A stretch of 64,000 bases of DNA from Acinetobacter sp. WCHA45 (GCF_002165255.2 NZ_CP028561.1:496001-560000), one strand, 5' to 3'. Positions 35,491 through 45,608 are shown, numbered from the stretch's first letter. Translations and numbers: made by a program. The notes: generated by a model from the sequence alone, not told the origin.

Positions 35491-36744
35491 TTAATGATCA
35501 GTACCTTTAGTAATATCGACTTTAAATAAATCGCTGGTTTTAAACCAACAGTAAGTTACAACTGCAAGCGTCATACAACCACCAAATATGGTCGCAGTGA
35601 TTGTTCCGAGATATTTGGCTGCTAGACCTGATTCAAAAGCCCCGAGTTCATTACTCGATGAAACGAACATTCCATTTACCGCAGCCACTCGACCTCGCAT
35701 ATTTTCAGGTGGGAAAATTTGTAGCACAGTTTGACGAACCACAACAGAAACACTGTCACACGCACCAGTCATGGCTAAGGTAAATAGTGATAGCCATATA
35801 TTGTTTGAAAAGGCGAACAGAATGGTAAAAATACCAAAGCCAGCGACAGCCAATAACATATTCCGCCAAGCGTTATGCATTGGCGGAAACTTGGTCAGGA
35901 CAATCATAGTAATCAGTGCGCCGATCGAAGGGGCGGCGCGTAGATAACCTAAACCTTCAGGGCCGACCTTTAAGATTTCTTCTGCAAAAATGGGCAACAG
36001 AGCAATCACACCACCAAAGAGTACCGATACCAAGTCTAGTGAGATTGCCCATAAAACAATTTTGGTTTTCAAAATAAAGCGGAAACCATCGGTCAGGCTT
36101 TGTAAGACATTCTCAGTTTCCATTTTTGGGAATGTTCGTTTCTGTAAGCAATTAATCAAAATAAAGCAGATTGCCAATAATGCTGATACTGCAAAAAGGC
36201 TCGTTTCACGTCCCAGAAATGCCAACATAAAACCACCCAACATTGGCCCAATAATGACACCACTTTGCCAACCGATGGTGGTCCAAGTTGCACCATTTGC
36301 ATACAGTTCGCGTGGAATTAAAAAGGGTTTGAGTGAAGTGGCTGATGGATTGTAAAAACCCCGAATAGTACCCAAGGCAAATATGACAGCATAGATGCCC
36401 CAAGAAAGTGTGCTAATACCAATTTTTTCTAAGCCATGTAAATGAAATAAGCCCCAAAGAACCAAAGGTAAAGGAATGGAAAAGAATAAACAGACCTTCA
36501 TAATGCTTTGTTTATTCAGTTTATCTGCAACATAACCACCCCATAAAGAAAGCGTGATAAATGGGATTGCTTCAGCTAGACCAATAAAACCCAAGGTTAG
36601 GGGATCACGAGTGATTTGATAGAGTGAATAAGCAACAATAATTTCCTGAATTAAAATTGCCAGTGTTAAGCAAAATTGATTCAAGGTCACGATAGAGAAA
36701 TCTCGATACCGTAACGCGGCGAATGCGTCATTCTGAATATTCAT
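35491..36744 (-). CDS. MFS transporter, EntS-like (MFS_3)
   Basis: This 417-residue major facilitator has about twelve membrane helices. Landmarks are LRYRDFSIVTLNQFCLTL at the start, FITLSLWGGYVADKLNKQSIMK (motif A), the central cytoplasmic loop near 200-215 and PPENMRGRVAAVNGMFVSSSNELGAFESG. This is the DHA3/EntS-type pattern seen in exporters of siderophores or drugs. No siderophore gene is near, so the substrate is unknown. It lies convergent to yqaA and divergent from rpmI, inside a normally conserved ribosomal gene cluster. Confidence 0.85.
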   Translation of the reverse strand: MNIQNDAFAALRYRDFSIVTLNQFCLTLAILIQEIIVAYSLYQITRDPLTLGFIGLAEAIPFITLSLWGGYVADKLNKQSIMKVCLFFSIPLPLVLWGLFHLHGLEKIGISTLSWGIYAVIFALGTIRGFYNPSATSLKPFLIPRELYANGATWTTIGWQSGVIIGPMLGGFMLAFLGRETSLFAVSALLAICFILINCLQKRTFPKMETENVLQSLTDGFRFILKTKIVLWAISLDLVSVLFGGVIALLPIFAEEILKVGPEGLGYLRAAPSIGALITMIVLTKFPPMHNAWRNMLLAVAGFGIFTILFAFSNNIWLSLFTLAMTGACDSVSVVVRQTVLQIFPPENMRGRVAAVNGMFVSSSNELGAFESGLAAKYLGTITATIFGGCMTLAVVTYCWFKTSDLFKVDITKGTDH

Positions 36745-36902
36745 AAGAATAAAGATTTAATAATTTGATTCTATTATAGGCGCTGATTTTGTGGATGTTT
36801 CTCATAATTTGAGAATTAATTATGGAAAATAACGTTTGAGAAAAATAAAGTAGTTGCTGTTAAAAAATGAGCATTTTACTTTTGTTTTAAAGGCAGATGC
36901 TA

Positions 36903-36949
36903 TATGATACTGCCTTCCTTACCTGCAGGTCGATTTGCAATAGTGCAAA
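36903..36949 (+). promoter_or_regulatory. rpmI-rplT promoter and leader hairpin
   Basis: TATGAT (36903-36908) is a near-consensus -10 box; the -35 (near TTGTTT, 36882) is weak. Downstream are the palindrome CCTGCAGG (36922-36929) and the perfect hairpin TTTGCA-ATAG-TGCAAA (36934-36949), 31 bases before the rpmI ATG. In E. coli, L20 binds a leader structure before rpmI and represses the operon. This hairpin could take that role here, but I cannot show the pseudoknot. Confidence 0.4.
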
Positions 36950-36980
36950 CGAGCCGAACAGGTGCCCAAAAGAGGTTACT

Positions 36981-37175
36981 ATGGCTAAGTTAAAAACTCG
37001 CCGTGGTGCAGCTAAACGCTTTAAAGCGACTGCAAACGGTTTCAAGCGCAAACAAGCATTCAAGCGCCACATTTTGACCAAAAAATCTGCTAAGCGTATC
37101 CGTCAATTGCGCGGTTGTGTAATGGTTCACGTAAGTGACGTTGCATCAGTTCGTGCTATGTGCCCATACATCTAA
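36981..37175 (+). CDS. rpmI: 50S ribosomal protein bL35
   Basis: This is the 64-residue basic ribosomal protein [20 protein letters not shown], with [16 protein letters not shown] following. The ATG at 36981 has AGAGG upstream; the frame extends further 5' but that part is leader. It sits in the 50S subunit near domain II/V of 23S rRNA. rplT follows after 11 bases. Confidence 0.97.
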   Translation: MAKLKTRRGAAKRFKATANGFKRKQAFKRHILTKKSAKRIRQLRGCVMVHVSDVASVRAMCPYI

Positions 37176-37186
37176 GGAGATTATAA

Positions 37187-37546
37187 ATGGCTCGTGTAAA
37201 ACGTGGTGTAGTGGCTCATCGCCGTCACAAAAAAATTCTTGCTCGCGCTAAAGGTTACTATGGTGCTCGTTCACGCGTTTACCGCGTAGCGTTCCAAGCG
37301 GTAATCAAAGCTGGTCAATACGCTTACCGTGACCGCCGTCAAAAGAAACGTCAATTCCGTGCTTTATGGATTGCGCGTATCAATGCTGGTGCTCGTCTTA
37401 ACGGTTTGTCTTACAGTCGTATGATCGATGGCTTGAAAAAAGCGCAAGTAATCATCGACCGTCGCGTATTAGCTGACATCGCTATGCATGATGCGGTTGC
37501 ATTTGCTGCTTTAGCTGAAAAAGCTAAAGGTGCATTAGCTGCATAA
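37187..37546 (+). CDS. rplT: 50S ribosomal protein bL20
   Basis: This is a 119-residue early-assembly protein of the 50S subunit. It is recognisable from [26 protein letters not shown], the long basic N-terminal helix, and the globular part [27 protein letters not shown] and [11 protein letters not shown]. In E. coli it also represses its own operon. The ribosome site is AAGGAG, and the gene is followed by a terminator. Confidence 0.97.
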   Translation: MARVKRGVVAHRRHKKILARAKGYYGARSRVYRVAFQAVIKAGQYAYRDRRQKKRQFRALWIARINAGARLNGLSYSRMIDGLKKAQVIIDRRVLADIAMHDAVAFAALAEKAKGALAA

Positions 37547-37562
37547 GCTTAGAGATTCAAAG

Positions 37563-37588
37563 AAGGCCGCTTTTTAGCGGTCTTTTTT
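37563..37588 (+). terminator. Intrinsic terminator after rplT
   Basis: GGCCGC pairs with GCGGTC (one G-U), followed by a run of six T. Confidence 0.85.
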
Positions 37589-37635
37589 ATTTTTAGTGAA
37601 TTGGATTTTCAATAATAGATAATAATCAGAGATAG

Positions 37636-38196
37636 ATGATGCAAGACGAAAAATTTTTAAATGATTTAATTCAACAAGTCCAACAAGGTCAACCATTTAA
37701 ATATTTATATTTTTGGGGACATACCCCAAAGCAAACCAATCATGTAGACAAAAGTTGTTTTAGCCAGTGGTTTCCATCGCCATTCAAACAGGAGGGTATT
37801 GAATATCTCACGGCGGAACATTATATGATGGCGCAAAAAGCAAAACTCTTTAACGATGATGAGATATTTCAACAGATTTTGAAGGTCACACACCCGAATG
37901 AAGCAAAACAGCTCGGTCGGAAAGTACAGCATTATGACGAGAAATTGTGGCAGGAAAAGCGTTTTGAGATCGTAGTACAGGCAAATTTGGCTAAATTTTC
38001 ACAGCATCCTGAACTAAGAGATTTTCTACTTACTACGCATGAACGTATTTTGGTTGAAGCATCGCCTGTCGATCAGATTTGGGGGATTGGTATGGCACAA
38101 GATCACGAGCATATCCAAGACCCGAACCAATGGCAGGGGTTAAACTTACTTGGATTTGCGCTGATGCAGGTGCGGTCTCAATTTCTGGCCCAGTAA
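37636..38196 (+). CDS. NADAR-family protein (YbiA-like)
   Basis: This 186-residue NADAR/DUF1768 protein may start at ATG 37636 or 37639. Motifs: YLYFWGHTP near 25-33, CFSQWFPSPFKQEGIEYLTAEHYMMAQKAKLF near 43-75 (the Glu-His pair of the active site), then WGIGM near 151-155 and NLLGFALMQVR. YbiA takes part in riboflavin intermediate breakdown by N-glycoside hydrolysis. Other NADARs remove ADP-ribose from guanine and counter DarT-type toxins. No toxin partner is adjacent, and it lies as a single gene between rplT and pheS. Confidence 0.87.
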   Translation: MMQDEKFLNDLIQQVQQGQPFKYLYFWGHTPKQTNHVDKSCFSQWFPSPFKQEGIEYLTAEHYMMAQKAKLFNDDEIFQQILKVTHPNEAKQLGRKVQHYDEKLWQEKRFEIVVQANLAKFSQHPELRDFLLTTHERILVEASPVDQIWGIGMAQDHEHIQDPNQWQGLNLLGFALMQVRSQFLAQ

Positions 38197-38255
38197 TATT
38201 GAGCCTTGGAGAAGAAGCTATACTCTGTACTATATAGCCCTTATAGTCTGCTCAA

Positions 38256-38317
38256 AGATGTTGATGTTATAACGATACGATTTGATTCAACATATAAATC
38301 TGGTTCTATCAACATCT
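38256..38317. repeat. Separated inverted repeat in convergent gap
   Basis: AGATGTTGAT (38256-38265) and ATCAACATCT (38308-38317) are exact complements 42 bases apart, in the 149-base gap where the NADAR gene and the unknown gene converge. There is no T-run; it might be a weak shared 3' structure or a relic. Confidence 0.35.
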
Positions 38318-38345
38318 ATGAATATGACTGAGCGTTTGATGGGAA

Positions 38346-39347
38346 TTATAGCCCAAAATAATAAGCAACCAGACAAATAATCACGGTTAATATAATCAAT
38401 TTAATTACGCCAGACGCACCTACTTTATGATGGTTGGACTTATCAATCTGATGTGGAATTTCCATGGTTCGGTCAATGATTTCAGGTTCTTCTGCCGTAA
38501 GTTGAGCCGTTTGGTAGTGATTTGCGGTTTTTACAATCAGCTTTGCAAATAAGTCATCAGTTTTTTGTGAAAAATTACGGAGATTAATCTGTTCTTCAGG
38601 GCTAATTAACTCACCTGTAGCCGTATAAGGATGCTTTCTTTGTTGTTCTAAATAATCAGTTAATGCTTGTGTGCGATGTAATAATCGATGTGCACAATCC
38701 GCTGCATAATCTGTTGGAATCAATGCTAATTGTTTGCTAGAAAGATGTATAAGATCAGCTTCATAACCATAAAAAGGCAAATCTTGTTGTTCTGGCTCTG
38801 GAAAATGTTCAGCATATTTACTATCGAACAGTTCTTTCTCCAAGAAAATGGAAACCTGATTCCAATTTACCTTCTGTAAGTCAGTATCAATTTTTTTAGC
38901 GAATTTATCATTCAACTCATAACGCCAAAATATTTCTTGGCGGAGTGTTGTTTGTTGAGGTGCCGGCACATTAAAGGCTTGATCACTGTTATCCCATTCA
39001 GCCAGTTCATGTCCACAGATCCATGCGGTTTTTTTATTGCCTTGATGGCTCACAATAAAATGCGCAAAGGGAAGCAGCTCTACGTTAGCATTTGGATTTT
39101 GCTCATCATTAAGTACGCTAGATAAATGTAGGCTGAGTTTTTTAACACCTTGTTTTTTTAAGCCTTCAAGCCAAATCTGGAAATGTTGTGCCAATAGGTG
39201 TTGAGACAGTAAGTCTCTAAAAATGAGTCGATTTTGATTGAAAATCGGATGTTCAATCCAGCGACTAAAATTGAGATTTCCTGCTAAATATTCATTGCCA
39301 TAAGTCACTAGCGTAAGCTGTTGTTTCCAGATTTGATCAAGCGCCAT
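38346..39347 (-). CDS. Unknown protein with C-terminal membrane anchor
   Basis: This 333-residue protein is unrecognised. Residues 1-300 are soluble-like with no signal peptide. The C terminus GVIKLIILTVIICLVAYYFGL (about 313-333) is a single hydrophobic helix ending at the chain end, so it looks tail-anchored with the body in the cytoplasm. Segments such as AWICGHELAEWDNSDQAFNVPAPQQTTLRQEIFWRY and LALIPTDYAADCAHRLLHRTQALTDYLEQQ suggest a mixed alpha/beta domain followed by a coiled helix. It lies on the strand opposite to rplT and pheS and appears inserted between them. Confidence 0.7.
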   Translation of the reverse strand: MALDQIWKQQLTLVTYGNEYLAGNLNFSRWIEHPIFNQNRLIFRDLLSQHLLAQHFQIWLEGLKKQGVKKLSLHLSSVLNDEQNPNANVELLPFAHFIVSHQGNKKTAWICGHELAEWDNSDQAFNVPAPQQTTLRQEIFWRYELNDKFAKKIDTDLQKVNWNQVSIFLEKELFDSKYAEHFPEPEQQDLPFYGYEADLIHLSSKQLALIPTDYAADCAHRLLHRTQALTDYLEQQRKHPYTATGELISPEEQINLRNFSQKTDDLFAKLIVKTANHYQTAQLTAEEPEIIDRTMEIPHQIDKSNHHKVGASGVIKLIILTVIICLVAYYFGL

Positions 39348-39536
39348 CGTTATTCTTTCTCATTGACGATATCGGTATCTTATACATTTTATTCAATTGT
39401 TGAGTAATTTTTCAGAAATTTTAGTTGATCTGCTTAGGTATCTTGTTGTTTTATTTTTGCATCTATATTTTCAAAAGTACGCTATTTAAACCGCTGTTTA
39501 TTTTCATCAAACTGGTAAAAAGCTGATAAACTATAG

Positions 39537-40559
<1,023 letters not shown>

Positions 40560-40592
40560 ACAGTTTTTCAGGATTAAAGAAGGTTTATACAA

Positions 40593-42974
40593 ATGAAAAT
40601 TAGTGAAAATTGGTTACGCAGCTGGGTAAATCCAGCGATTGATAGCGATACATTGTCTGATCAATTGACCATGTTGGGTTTGGAAGTTGATGAGTTAGCG
40701 CCTGTTGCAAAACCGTTTACTGGTGTGGTTGTTGGTGAAGTCCTTACGGTTGAACAACATCCAGATGCAGATCGTTTACGTGTGACCACGATTAATATTG
40801 GTTCGGGTGAAGCCTTACAGATTGTCTGTGGTGCGCCAAATGTTCGTGTGGGCATGAAAGCTCCTGTTGCAATGATTGGTGCAGTATTGCCAGGTGATTT
40901 CAAAATTAAAAAAGGCAAGCTCCGTGGTGTTGAATCACAAGGTATGCTCTGTGGTGCTTCTGAAATTGATTTAGAAGACAAAATTGACGGTTTGTTAGAG
41001 TTGCCTGCTGATGCACCAGTGGGGATGAATATTCGTGAATATTTAAAGCTTGATGACAATGTCATTGATATCAGTATCACACCAAACCGTGGTGACTGCT
41101 TTAGTATCCGCGGGATTGCCCGTGAAATCGCAGTGATCAATCAGTTAAAGGTGAATGAGCCTGAGATCCAGTCTGTACCTGCAACAATCACAGATGAGAA
41201 AGCAGTAACGATTAGCACGGAAGGTACACCACGTTATTTGGGTCGTATTATCAAAAATGTCAATGTCAAAGCGCCGACACCGGAATGGATGGAACAGGCA
41301 TTGGCACGCTCAGGCATTCGTACGCATAGTATTTTGGTGGATATTACTAACTATGTATTACTCGAGCTTGGTCAACCGATGCATGCCTTTGACTTGGCAA
41401 AAATCGAAGGTTCGATTCAAGTGCGCCAAGCGCAGCCACAAGAAAAACTGACTTTGCTCAATGATCAAGAAGTTGAATTGCAAGATGACATCATGGTCAT
41501 TGCAGATGATCAGAAAGTATTGGCAATGGCAGGCATTATGGGCGGGCTGGATTCATCGGTAACTGATGAGACTCAAGATATCTTCCTCGAAAGTGCGTTC
41601 TTTGCGCCTTTAGCTATTGCAGGGCGTGCTCGTCGTTTCGGTTTGCATACTGACTCATCACAGCGCTACGAACGTGGCGTTGACTTTGAATTGCCGATGA
41701 TTGCTATGTACCGTGCTTCTGAGCTGATTCAAGCCTTTGCTGGTGGAGAATTTGGTCCAATTACGGTTGCTGAGCAAGAGCCTTTATTGCCGAAACGTGA
41801 AGCGATTACATTACAACAAGCGCAAGTAGACCAGTTGTTGGGTTATCAAGTTGCTGGCGATTTTATTGCGGATGCGTTAACACGGTTGGGCTGTGTGGTT
41901 GAAAGCAAAGCTGAAGGTGAGTGGAGCGTAGTTCCACCATCACATCGCTATGATATGGCAATTTATCAAGACTTGATTGAAGAAGTTGCACGTATTCACG
42001 GCTATGACAACATTCAGATCAGTTTGCCAAAAATTGATGTGACATTGGAGAAATATCAAGATCGTTTTGAAATCGCTCAATTACGCCAAACGATAGCAGC
42101 TTTGGGTTACCAAGAAGCGATTAGTTTTAGCTTTGCCGATGCAAAACTTGAGAAGCAATTGAATCCAAACGTACAGCCATTAATGCTTGCCAACCCAATT
42201 TCAAGTGACTTGGCTGCAATGCGTAGTACTTTGTTATCCAGCCTGATTCCTTGTGTCCAGTACAATTTAAACCGTCAGCAGCAGCGTGTCCGTTTCTTTG
42301 AACTGGGCTTACGTTTTGATTATCAAAATGCACAAAGTATTCATGACCTGAAACAGATTCCGACTCTGGCCTTGATTGCGGTTGGTTCACGTGTACCAGA
42401 ATCTTGGCATGCAAAACCACAGATAATGGATTTCTTTGATTTCAAGGGTGAGGTGGAAGAAATTCTGGCTGCGGGGCGTGTAAAGGCTGAATTTGTCCGT
42501 ACTGAGCGTGCATGGCTGCATCCAGGTCAATCTGCGGAAATTGTGGTGGATGGACAGTCGATTGGTTACTTGGGGCGTTTACACCCGTCACTGGAAAATG
42601 AACTCGATTTGGGCACAACATGGGTGGCAGAACTGGATCAGCAGGCTGTTTTGCAATCTTATGTATCTAATTTTACAGAATTATCACGTTTTCCATCGGT
42701 TAGACGTGATATTGCGCTTTTAATCTCTGATAATATTGAGGTTAGAGATATTCAGCGCTTAATTGAGCAGACTGGTGGTGAGTTACTCGACTCAACATGG
42801 TTGTTCGATGTGTATACGGGTCAAGGGGTTGAACAAGGCAAGCGCTCTTTAGCTTTTGCAGTGTTGTGGCAACATCCAGCACGTACGCTTGAAGATGCTG
42901 AAATTAAATCTGGTATGGATAACATTATTCAAGTGTTGGAAGACACTTACCAAGCGACATTGAGGGCCTCATGA
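40593..42974 (+). CDS. pheT: Phenylalanyl-tRNA synthetase beta subunit
   Basis: This is a 793-residue beta subunit of usual length. A tRNA-binding OB domain (about 40-150, with [26 protein letters not shown]) precedes the editing B3/B4 domain, which has [22 protein letters not shown]. The B5 domain, catalytic-like B6/B7 ([17 protein letters not shown]) and C-terminal anticodon-binding domain ([35 protein letters not shown]) follow. It hydrolyses mischarged Tyr-tRNA-Phe. The last four bases overlap ihfA. Confidence 0.97.
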   Translation: MKISENWLRSWVNPAIDSDTLSDQLTMLGLEVDELAPVAKPFTGVVVGEVLTVEQHPDADRLRVTTINIGSGEALQIVCGAPNVRVGMKAPVAMIGAVLPGDFKIKKGKLRGVESQGMLCGASEIDLEDKIDGLLELPADAPVGMNIREYLKLDDNVIDISITPNRGDCFSIRGIAREIAVINQLKVNEPEIQSVPATITDEKAVTISTEGTPRYLGRIIKNVNVKAPTPEWMEQALARSGIRTHSILVDITNYVLLELGQPMHAFDLAKIEGSIQVRQAQPQEKLTLLNDQEVELQDDIMVIADDQKVLAMAGIMGGLDSSVTDETQDIFLESAFFAPLAIAGRARRFGLHTDSSQRYERGVDFELPMIAMYRASELIQAFAGGEFGPITVAEQEPLLPKREAITLQQAQVDQLLGYQVAGDFIADALTRLGCVVESKAEGEWSVVPPSHRYDMAIYQDLIEEVARIHGYDNIQISLPKIDVTLEKYQDRFEIAQLRQTIAALGYQEAISFSFADAKLEKQLNPNVQPLMLANPISSDLAAMRSTLLSSLIPCVQYNLNRQQQRVRFFELGLRFDYQNAQSIHDLKQIPTLALIAVGSRVPESWHAKPQIMDFFDFKGEVEEILAAGRVKAEFVRTERAWLHPGQSAEIVVDGQSIGYLGRLHPSLENELDLGTTWVAELDQQAVLQSYVSNFTELSRFPSVRRDIALLISDNIEVRDIQRLIEQTGGELLDSTWLFDVYTGQGVEQGKRSLAFAVLWQHPARTLEDAEIKSGMDNIIQVLEDTYQATLRAS

Positions 42975-43267
42975 CAGCATTAACAAAAGCAGAGATGGCG
43001 GACCATTTAAGTGAGCTTACTAGCTTAAATCGCCGTGAAGCAAAACAGATGGTTGAGTTGTTTTTTGATGAGATCAGCCAAGCATTAATTGCGGGTGAAC
43101 AAGTCAAACTTTCTGGTTTCGGTAATTTTGAATTACGTGATAAACGTGAGCGTCCAGGACGCAATCCAAAAACGGGTGAAGAAATCCCGATTTCTGCCCG
43201 CCGAGTGGTTACGTTTAGAGCGGGTCAAAAATTTAGACAGCGCGTTGGAAATGAGCAGATCGATTGA
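42971..43267 (+). CDS. ihfA: Integration host factor alpha subunit
   Basis: This is a 98-residue DNA-bending protein: [34 protein letters not shown], then [45 protein letters not shown] with the minor-groove-inserting Pro in the beta arm (RNPKTG). It forms a heterodimer with IhfB. It starts inside the pheT stop (ATGA), the conserved pheT-ihfA arrangement. Its own terminator includes its stop codon. IHF commonly assists sigma-54 promoters such as that of amt. Confidence 0.96.
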   Translation: MTALTKAEMADHLSELTSLNRREAKQMVELFFDEISQALIAGEQVKLSGFGNFELRDKRERPGRNPKTGEEIPISARRVVTFRAGQKFRQRVGNEQID

Positions 43268-43280
43268 TCTGCTTTTTTTA
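43254..43280 (+). terminator. Intrinsic terminator overlapping the ihfA stop
   Basis: AGCAGATC pairs with GATCTGCT around GATT, followed by a T-run. The ihfA stop TGA (43265-43267) is in the loop and stem. Confidence 0.88.
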
Positions 43281-43317
43281 TAGTGATATTTTTATTTGAT
43301 TAAAAATCTAGGCGTAA

Positions 43318-43347
43318 AAAAAGAGAACCTATAATGGTTCTCTTTTT
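43318..43347. terminator. Bidirectional terminator, Ala-rich lipoprotein gene
   Basis: AAAAAGAGAACC pairs with GGTTCTCTTTTT around TATAAT. On the minus strand it lies 20 bases past the lipoprotein stop and continues into a T-run. Confidence 0.92.
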
Positions 43348-43367
43348 GATAATCTAAAAATATTAGA

Positions 43368-43619
43368 TTATTGAGCAGCAGAAGCTGGAGCAGCTTCAGA
43401 AGCAGCAACGTCAGAAGCAGCAGCAGCAACGTCAGAAGCAGCAGCAGCAACGTCAGAAGCAGCAGCTTCAACAGCAGTAGTAGCTTCAGAAGCAGCAGCT
43501 ACAGCTTCAGACGCAGCAGCGTTAGCATCAGCAGCAGGAGCTTCTTCTTTCTTAGAGCAACCAACGAAAGCTAAAGTAGTAGCAATAGCAGCAGCAACAG
43601 CGAATTTTTTGAATAACAT
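43368..43619 (-). CDS. Small alanine-rich lipoprotein with tandem repeats
   Basis: This 83-residue lipoprotein has a signal peptide with lipobox AFVGC (Cys21). The mature chain starts SKKEEAPAAD and is almost only Ala, Ser, Glu, Asp, Val, and so a likely long helix. Three perfect heptads AAASDVA come from a 21-base tandem repeat at 43406-43468. The heptad Ala/Val pattern recalls the alanine-zipper helix of Lpp, but the C-terminal Lys for peptidoglycan attachment is absent (ends SAAQ). A role in outer-membrane structure is inference. Confidence 0.8.
   Translation of the reverse strand: MLFKKFAVAAAIATTLAFVGCSKKEEAPAADANAAASEAVAAASEATTAVEAAASDVAAAASDVAAAASDVAASEAAPASAAQ
43406..43468. repeat. 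21-bp tandem repeat, three copies
   Basis: Three exact copies of a 21-base unit start at 43406, 43427 and 43448, each beginning CAACGTCAGAAG and ending in CAG triplets. They encode heptads of the lipoprotein, so copy-number change would stay in frame. Confidence 0.85.
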
Positions 43620-43970
43620 GGCATCACTCTCATAAAATTGTGAGATTAAAAAAAACCTAGAGTTAGTCTGTTTGTGCTTTTATTATTCCTAAACGCTTTA
43701 GGTAACAACGCAGGGAGCAGCCTAACTGGTCTGCTGCTATCCTATCAAAGCAGATCATGAATTACTACTGTTCTGTCCAACAAAACGACAAAAATGGGCA
43801 GAATTTGGCTATTTTTTGATAGAAAAAAACTATGGAAATTAAAATTAAAATCGGTATTTTGTTGTTTTTATCATTGAAATTAATTTTAAATTTATTAAAA
43901 ACAAAGATTTATTGTTTTATTGGAATTTTAAAATAATCTGTAAATATTATGTAAGTTTGTCAACCAAATA
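43620..43970. other. Gene-free spacer upstream of the lipoprotein gene
   Basis: This spacer of about 350 bases between rho and the lipoprotein gene has no credible ORF or tRNA. The ribosome site of the lipoprotein (GAGAGTGATG) is at its left end. A moderately G+C-rich patch at 43705-43760 has AGCAG and CTGCT inverted repeats and would lie in a long 5' leader or promoter. The rest is very AT-rich. A long leader or a small RNA is possible but not demonstrated. Confidence 0.4.
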
Positions 43971-44000
43971 AAAAAGGCTACCATAAAGGTAGCCTTTTTT
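43971..44000. terminator. Terminator after rho
   Basis: AAAAAGGCTACC pairs with GGTAGCCTTTTT around ATAAA. On the minus strand it lies 13 bases past the rho stop; it is symmetric enough to work both ways. Confidence 0.92.
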
Positions 44001-44012
44001 AATGCACTTATC

Positions 44013-45281
44013 TTATGTCGATGCTTTACGTTTCATTTGATCAAAGAAGTCATCATTAGTTTTGGTTTCCTTCATACGATCTAATAAGAATTCCATTGCA
44101 GCAAGTTCATCCATAGGGTGAAGCAATTTGCGTAAAATCCAAACTTTACGTAGATTTTCTTCGCTCATTAGGCGCTCTTCACGACGAGTTCCAGATTTTT
44201 TGATATTCATTGCAGGGAATACTCGTTTCTCTGCGATACGGCGATCCAGCGTAATTTCTTGGTTACCTGTACCTTTAAATTCTTCGTAAATTACATCATC
44301 CATTTTACTGCCTGTTTCGATCAAAGCAGTTGAAATGATGGTTAGAGAACCACCTTCTTCGATGTTACGCGCAGCACCGAAGAAACGTTTAGGACGTTCT
44401 AATGCATGAGCATCCACACCACCGGTTAATACCTTACCTGATGACGGGATCACAGTGTTGTAGGCACGCGCAAGACGAGTAATTGAGTCAAGTAAAATCA
44501 CAACGTCTTTTTTATGCTCAACTAAACGTTTTGCTTTCTCAATCACCATTTCTGCAACCTGAACATGGCGAGCAGGTGCTTCATCAAATGTTGATGCCAC
44601 AACTTCACCGCGAACAGTACGTTCCATTTCTGTAACTTCCTCAGGACGTTCGTCAATCAAAAGTACGATTAAGAACACTTCGGGATTATTACGCACAATT
44701 GATTGAGCAATGTTTTGTAATAGCATTGTTTTACCCGCTTTAGGCGGTGCAACAATAATAGAACGTTGACCTTTACCAATCGGAGCAACCAAGTCGACCA
44801 CACGAGCTGTGAGATCTTCAGTTGTACCGTTGCCCAATTCCATAATCAGTTGTTCTGTTGGGAAGAGAGGGGTTAAGTTCTCGAATAAAATTTTATTACG
44901 CGAGTTCTCAGGTGTGTCATAGTTAATTTGATTAACTTTCAGTAATGCAAAGTAACGTTCGCCTTCTTTTGGTGGACGAATAGTACCTGTAATGGTATCG
45001 CCTGTGCGTAAGTTAAAACGGCGAATTTGTGATGGGCTGACATAGATATCATCTGGTCCTGCTAAATATGAACCAGCAGCAGAGCGTAAAAAGCCAAAAC
45101 CATCTGAAAGAATTTCGAGAACACCATCACCAAAAATTTCTTCGCCATTCATGGCATGGCGTTTTAAAATGGCAAAAATAATATCTTGTTTACGGTTACG
45201 TGCCATGCCTTCAAGGCCCATAAACTCCGCAATTTTAATGAGTTCGCCAATGGGTTTTTTCTTGAGTTCAGTTAAGTTCAT
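44013..45281 (-). CDS. rho: Transcription termination factor Rho
   Basis: This 422-residue hexameric RNA helicase starts at [25 protein letters not shown]. The cold-shock-like RNA-binding domain (about 50-125) has [14 protein letters not shown] and [13 protein letters not shown]. The ATPase core has Walker [13 protein letters not shown] near 180-191, Walker [17 protein letters not shown] near 262-277, the Q-loop [12 protein letters not shown] and the R-loop MKPSGTRREE-like [13 protein letters not shown]. No insertion is present in the N-domain. It follows trxA on the same strand, a common pairing, with 327 bases of leader between them. Confidence 0.97.
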   Translation of the reverse strand: MNLTELKKKPIGELIKIAEFMGLEGMARNRKQDIIFAILKRHAMNGEEIFGDGVLEILSDGFGFLRSAAGSYLAGPDDIYVSPSQIRRFNLRTGDTITGTIRPPKEGERYFALLKVNQINYDTPENSRNKILFENLTPLFPTEQLIMELGNGTTEDLTARVVDLVAPIGKGQRSIIVAPPKAGKTMLLQNIAQSIVRNNPEVFLIVLLIDERPEEVTEMERTVRGEVVASTFDEAPARHVQVAEMVIEKAKRLVEHKKDVVILLDSITRLARAYNTVIPSSGKVLTGGVDAHALERPKRFFGAARNIEEGGSLTIISTALIETGSKMDDVIYEEFKGTGNQEITLDRRIAEKRVFPAMNIKKSGTRREERLMSEENLRKVWILRKLLHPMDELAAMEFLLDRMKETKTNDDFFDQMKRKAST

Positions 45282-45608
45282 AAGTGGTCAGACAGAATGG
45301 AATAAGTGGAGGAGTGTTTGGAAAGAATAAAAAAATCGACCGCATACATACATGCTGATGTAATTGTATAGTTACACAACCACAATTCAGTAGTCTGGTT
45401 CATTGTTTCAGAGAGAAATGTGAAAACAATTATTATTGCCGAGCGGCGATCTTATGTTTGTGTCTTGTAAGAAACGCGATGAAGTAGATTCCATTCAAAG
45501 CTTCTTGATCCAAGAATATAAGCGAAACTAAGAAATTTGTCAATTTTTACTGAGAAATACGTCGCTTAATTTAGACGTATTTCTCTTATTTATGCGGTCA
45601 AAATTTGA
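45282..45608 (-). promoter_or_regulatory. trxA-rho intergenic leader
   Basis: This 327-base gap has no ORF. Next to trxA is a perfect 12-bp stem at 45552-45585. The rest, read on the minus strand, is the long 5' leader expected for rho, whose expression is controlled by Rho-dependent attenuation in E. coli. I cannot assign a rut site or promoter by eye. Confidence 0.45.
45552..45585. repeat. Perfect 12-bp inverted repeat downstream of trxA
   Basis: GAGAAATACGTC and GACGTATTTCTC flank a ten-base loop, 23 bases past the trxA stop. The minus-strand sequence after the stem is AGTAAAAATT, not a T-run, so it is an imperfect intrinsic terminator. Partial read-through into rho or an mRNA end-protecting structure is plausible. 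Confidence 0.6.

Noticed and set aside
40661..41140. 159-codon minus-strand frame inside pheT
   Set aside because: It is fully contained in a strongly conserved gene and has no recognisable protein features.
43371..43574. Plus-strand frame rich in Ser and Arg antisense to the Ala-rich lipoprotein
   Set aside because: It is a mirror of GCA/GCT-type repeats. There is no ribosome site and the lipoprotein has a clear signal peptide and lipobox.
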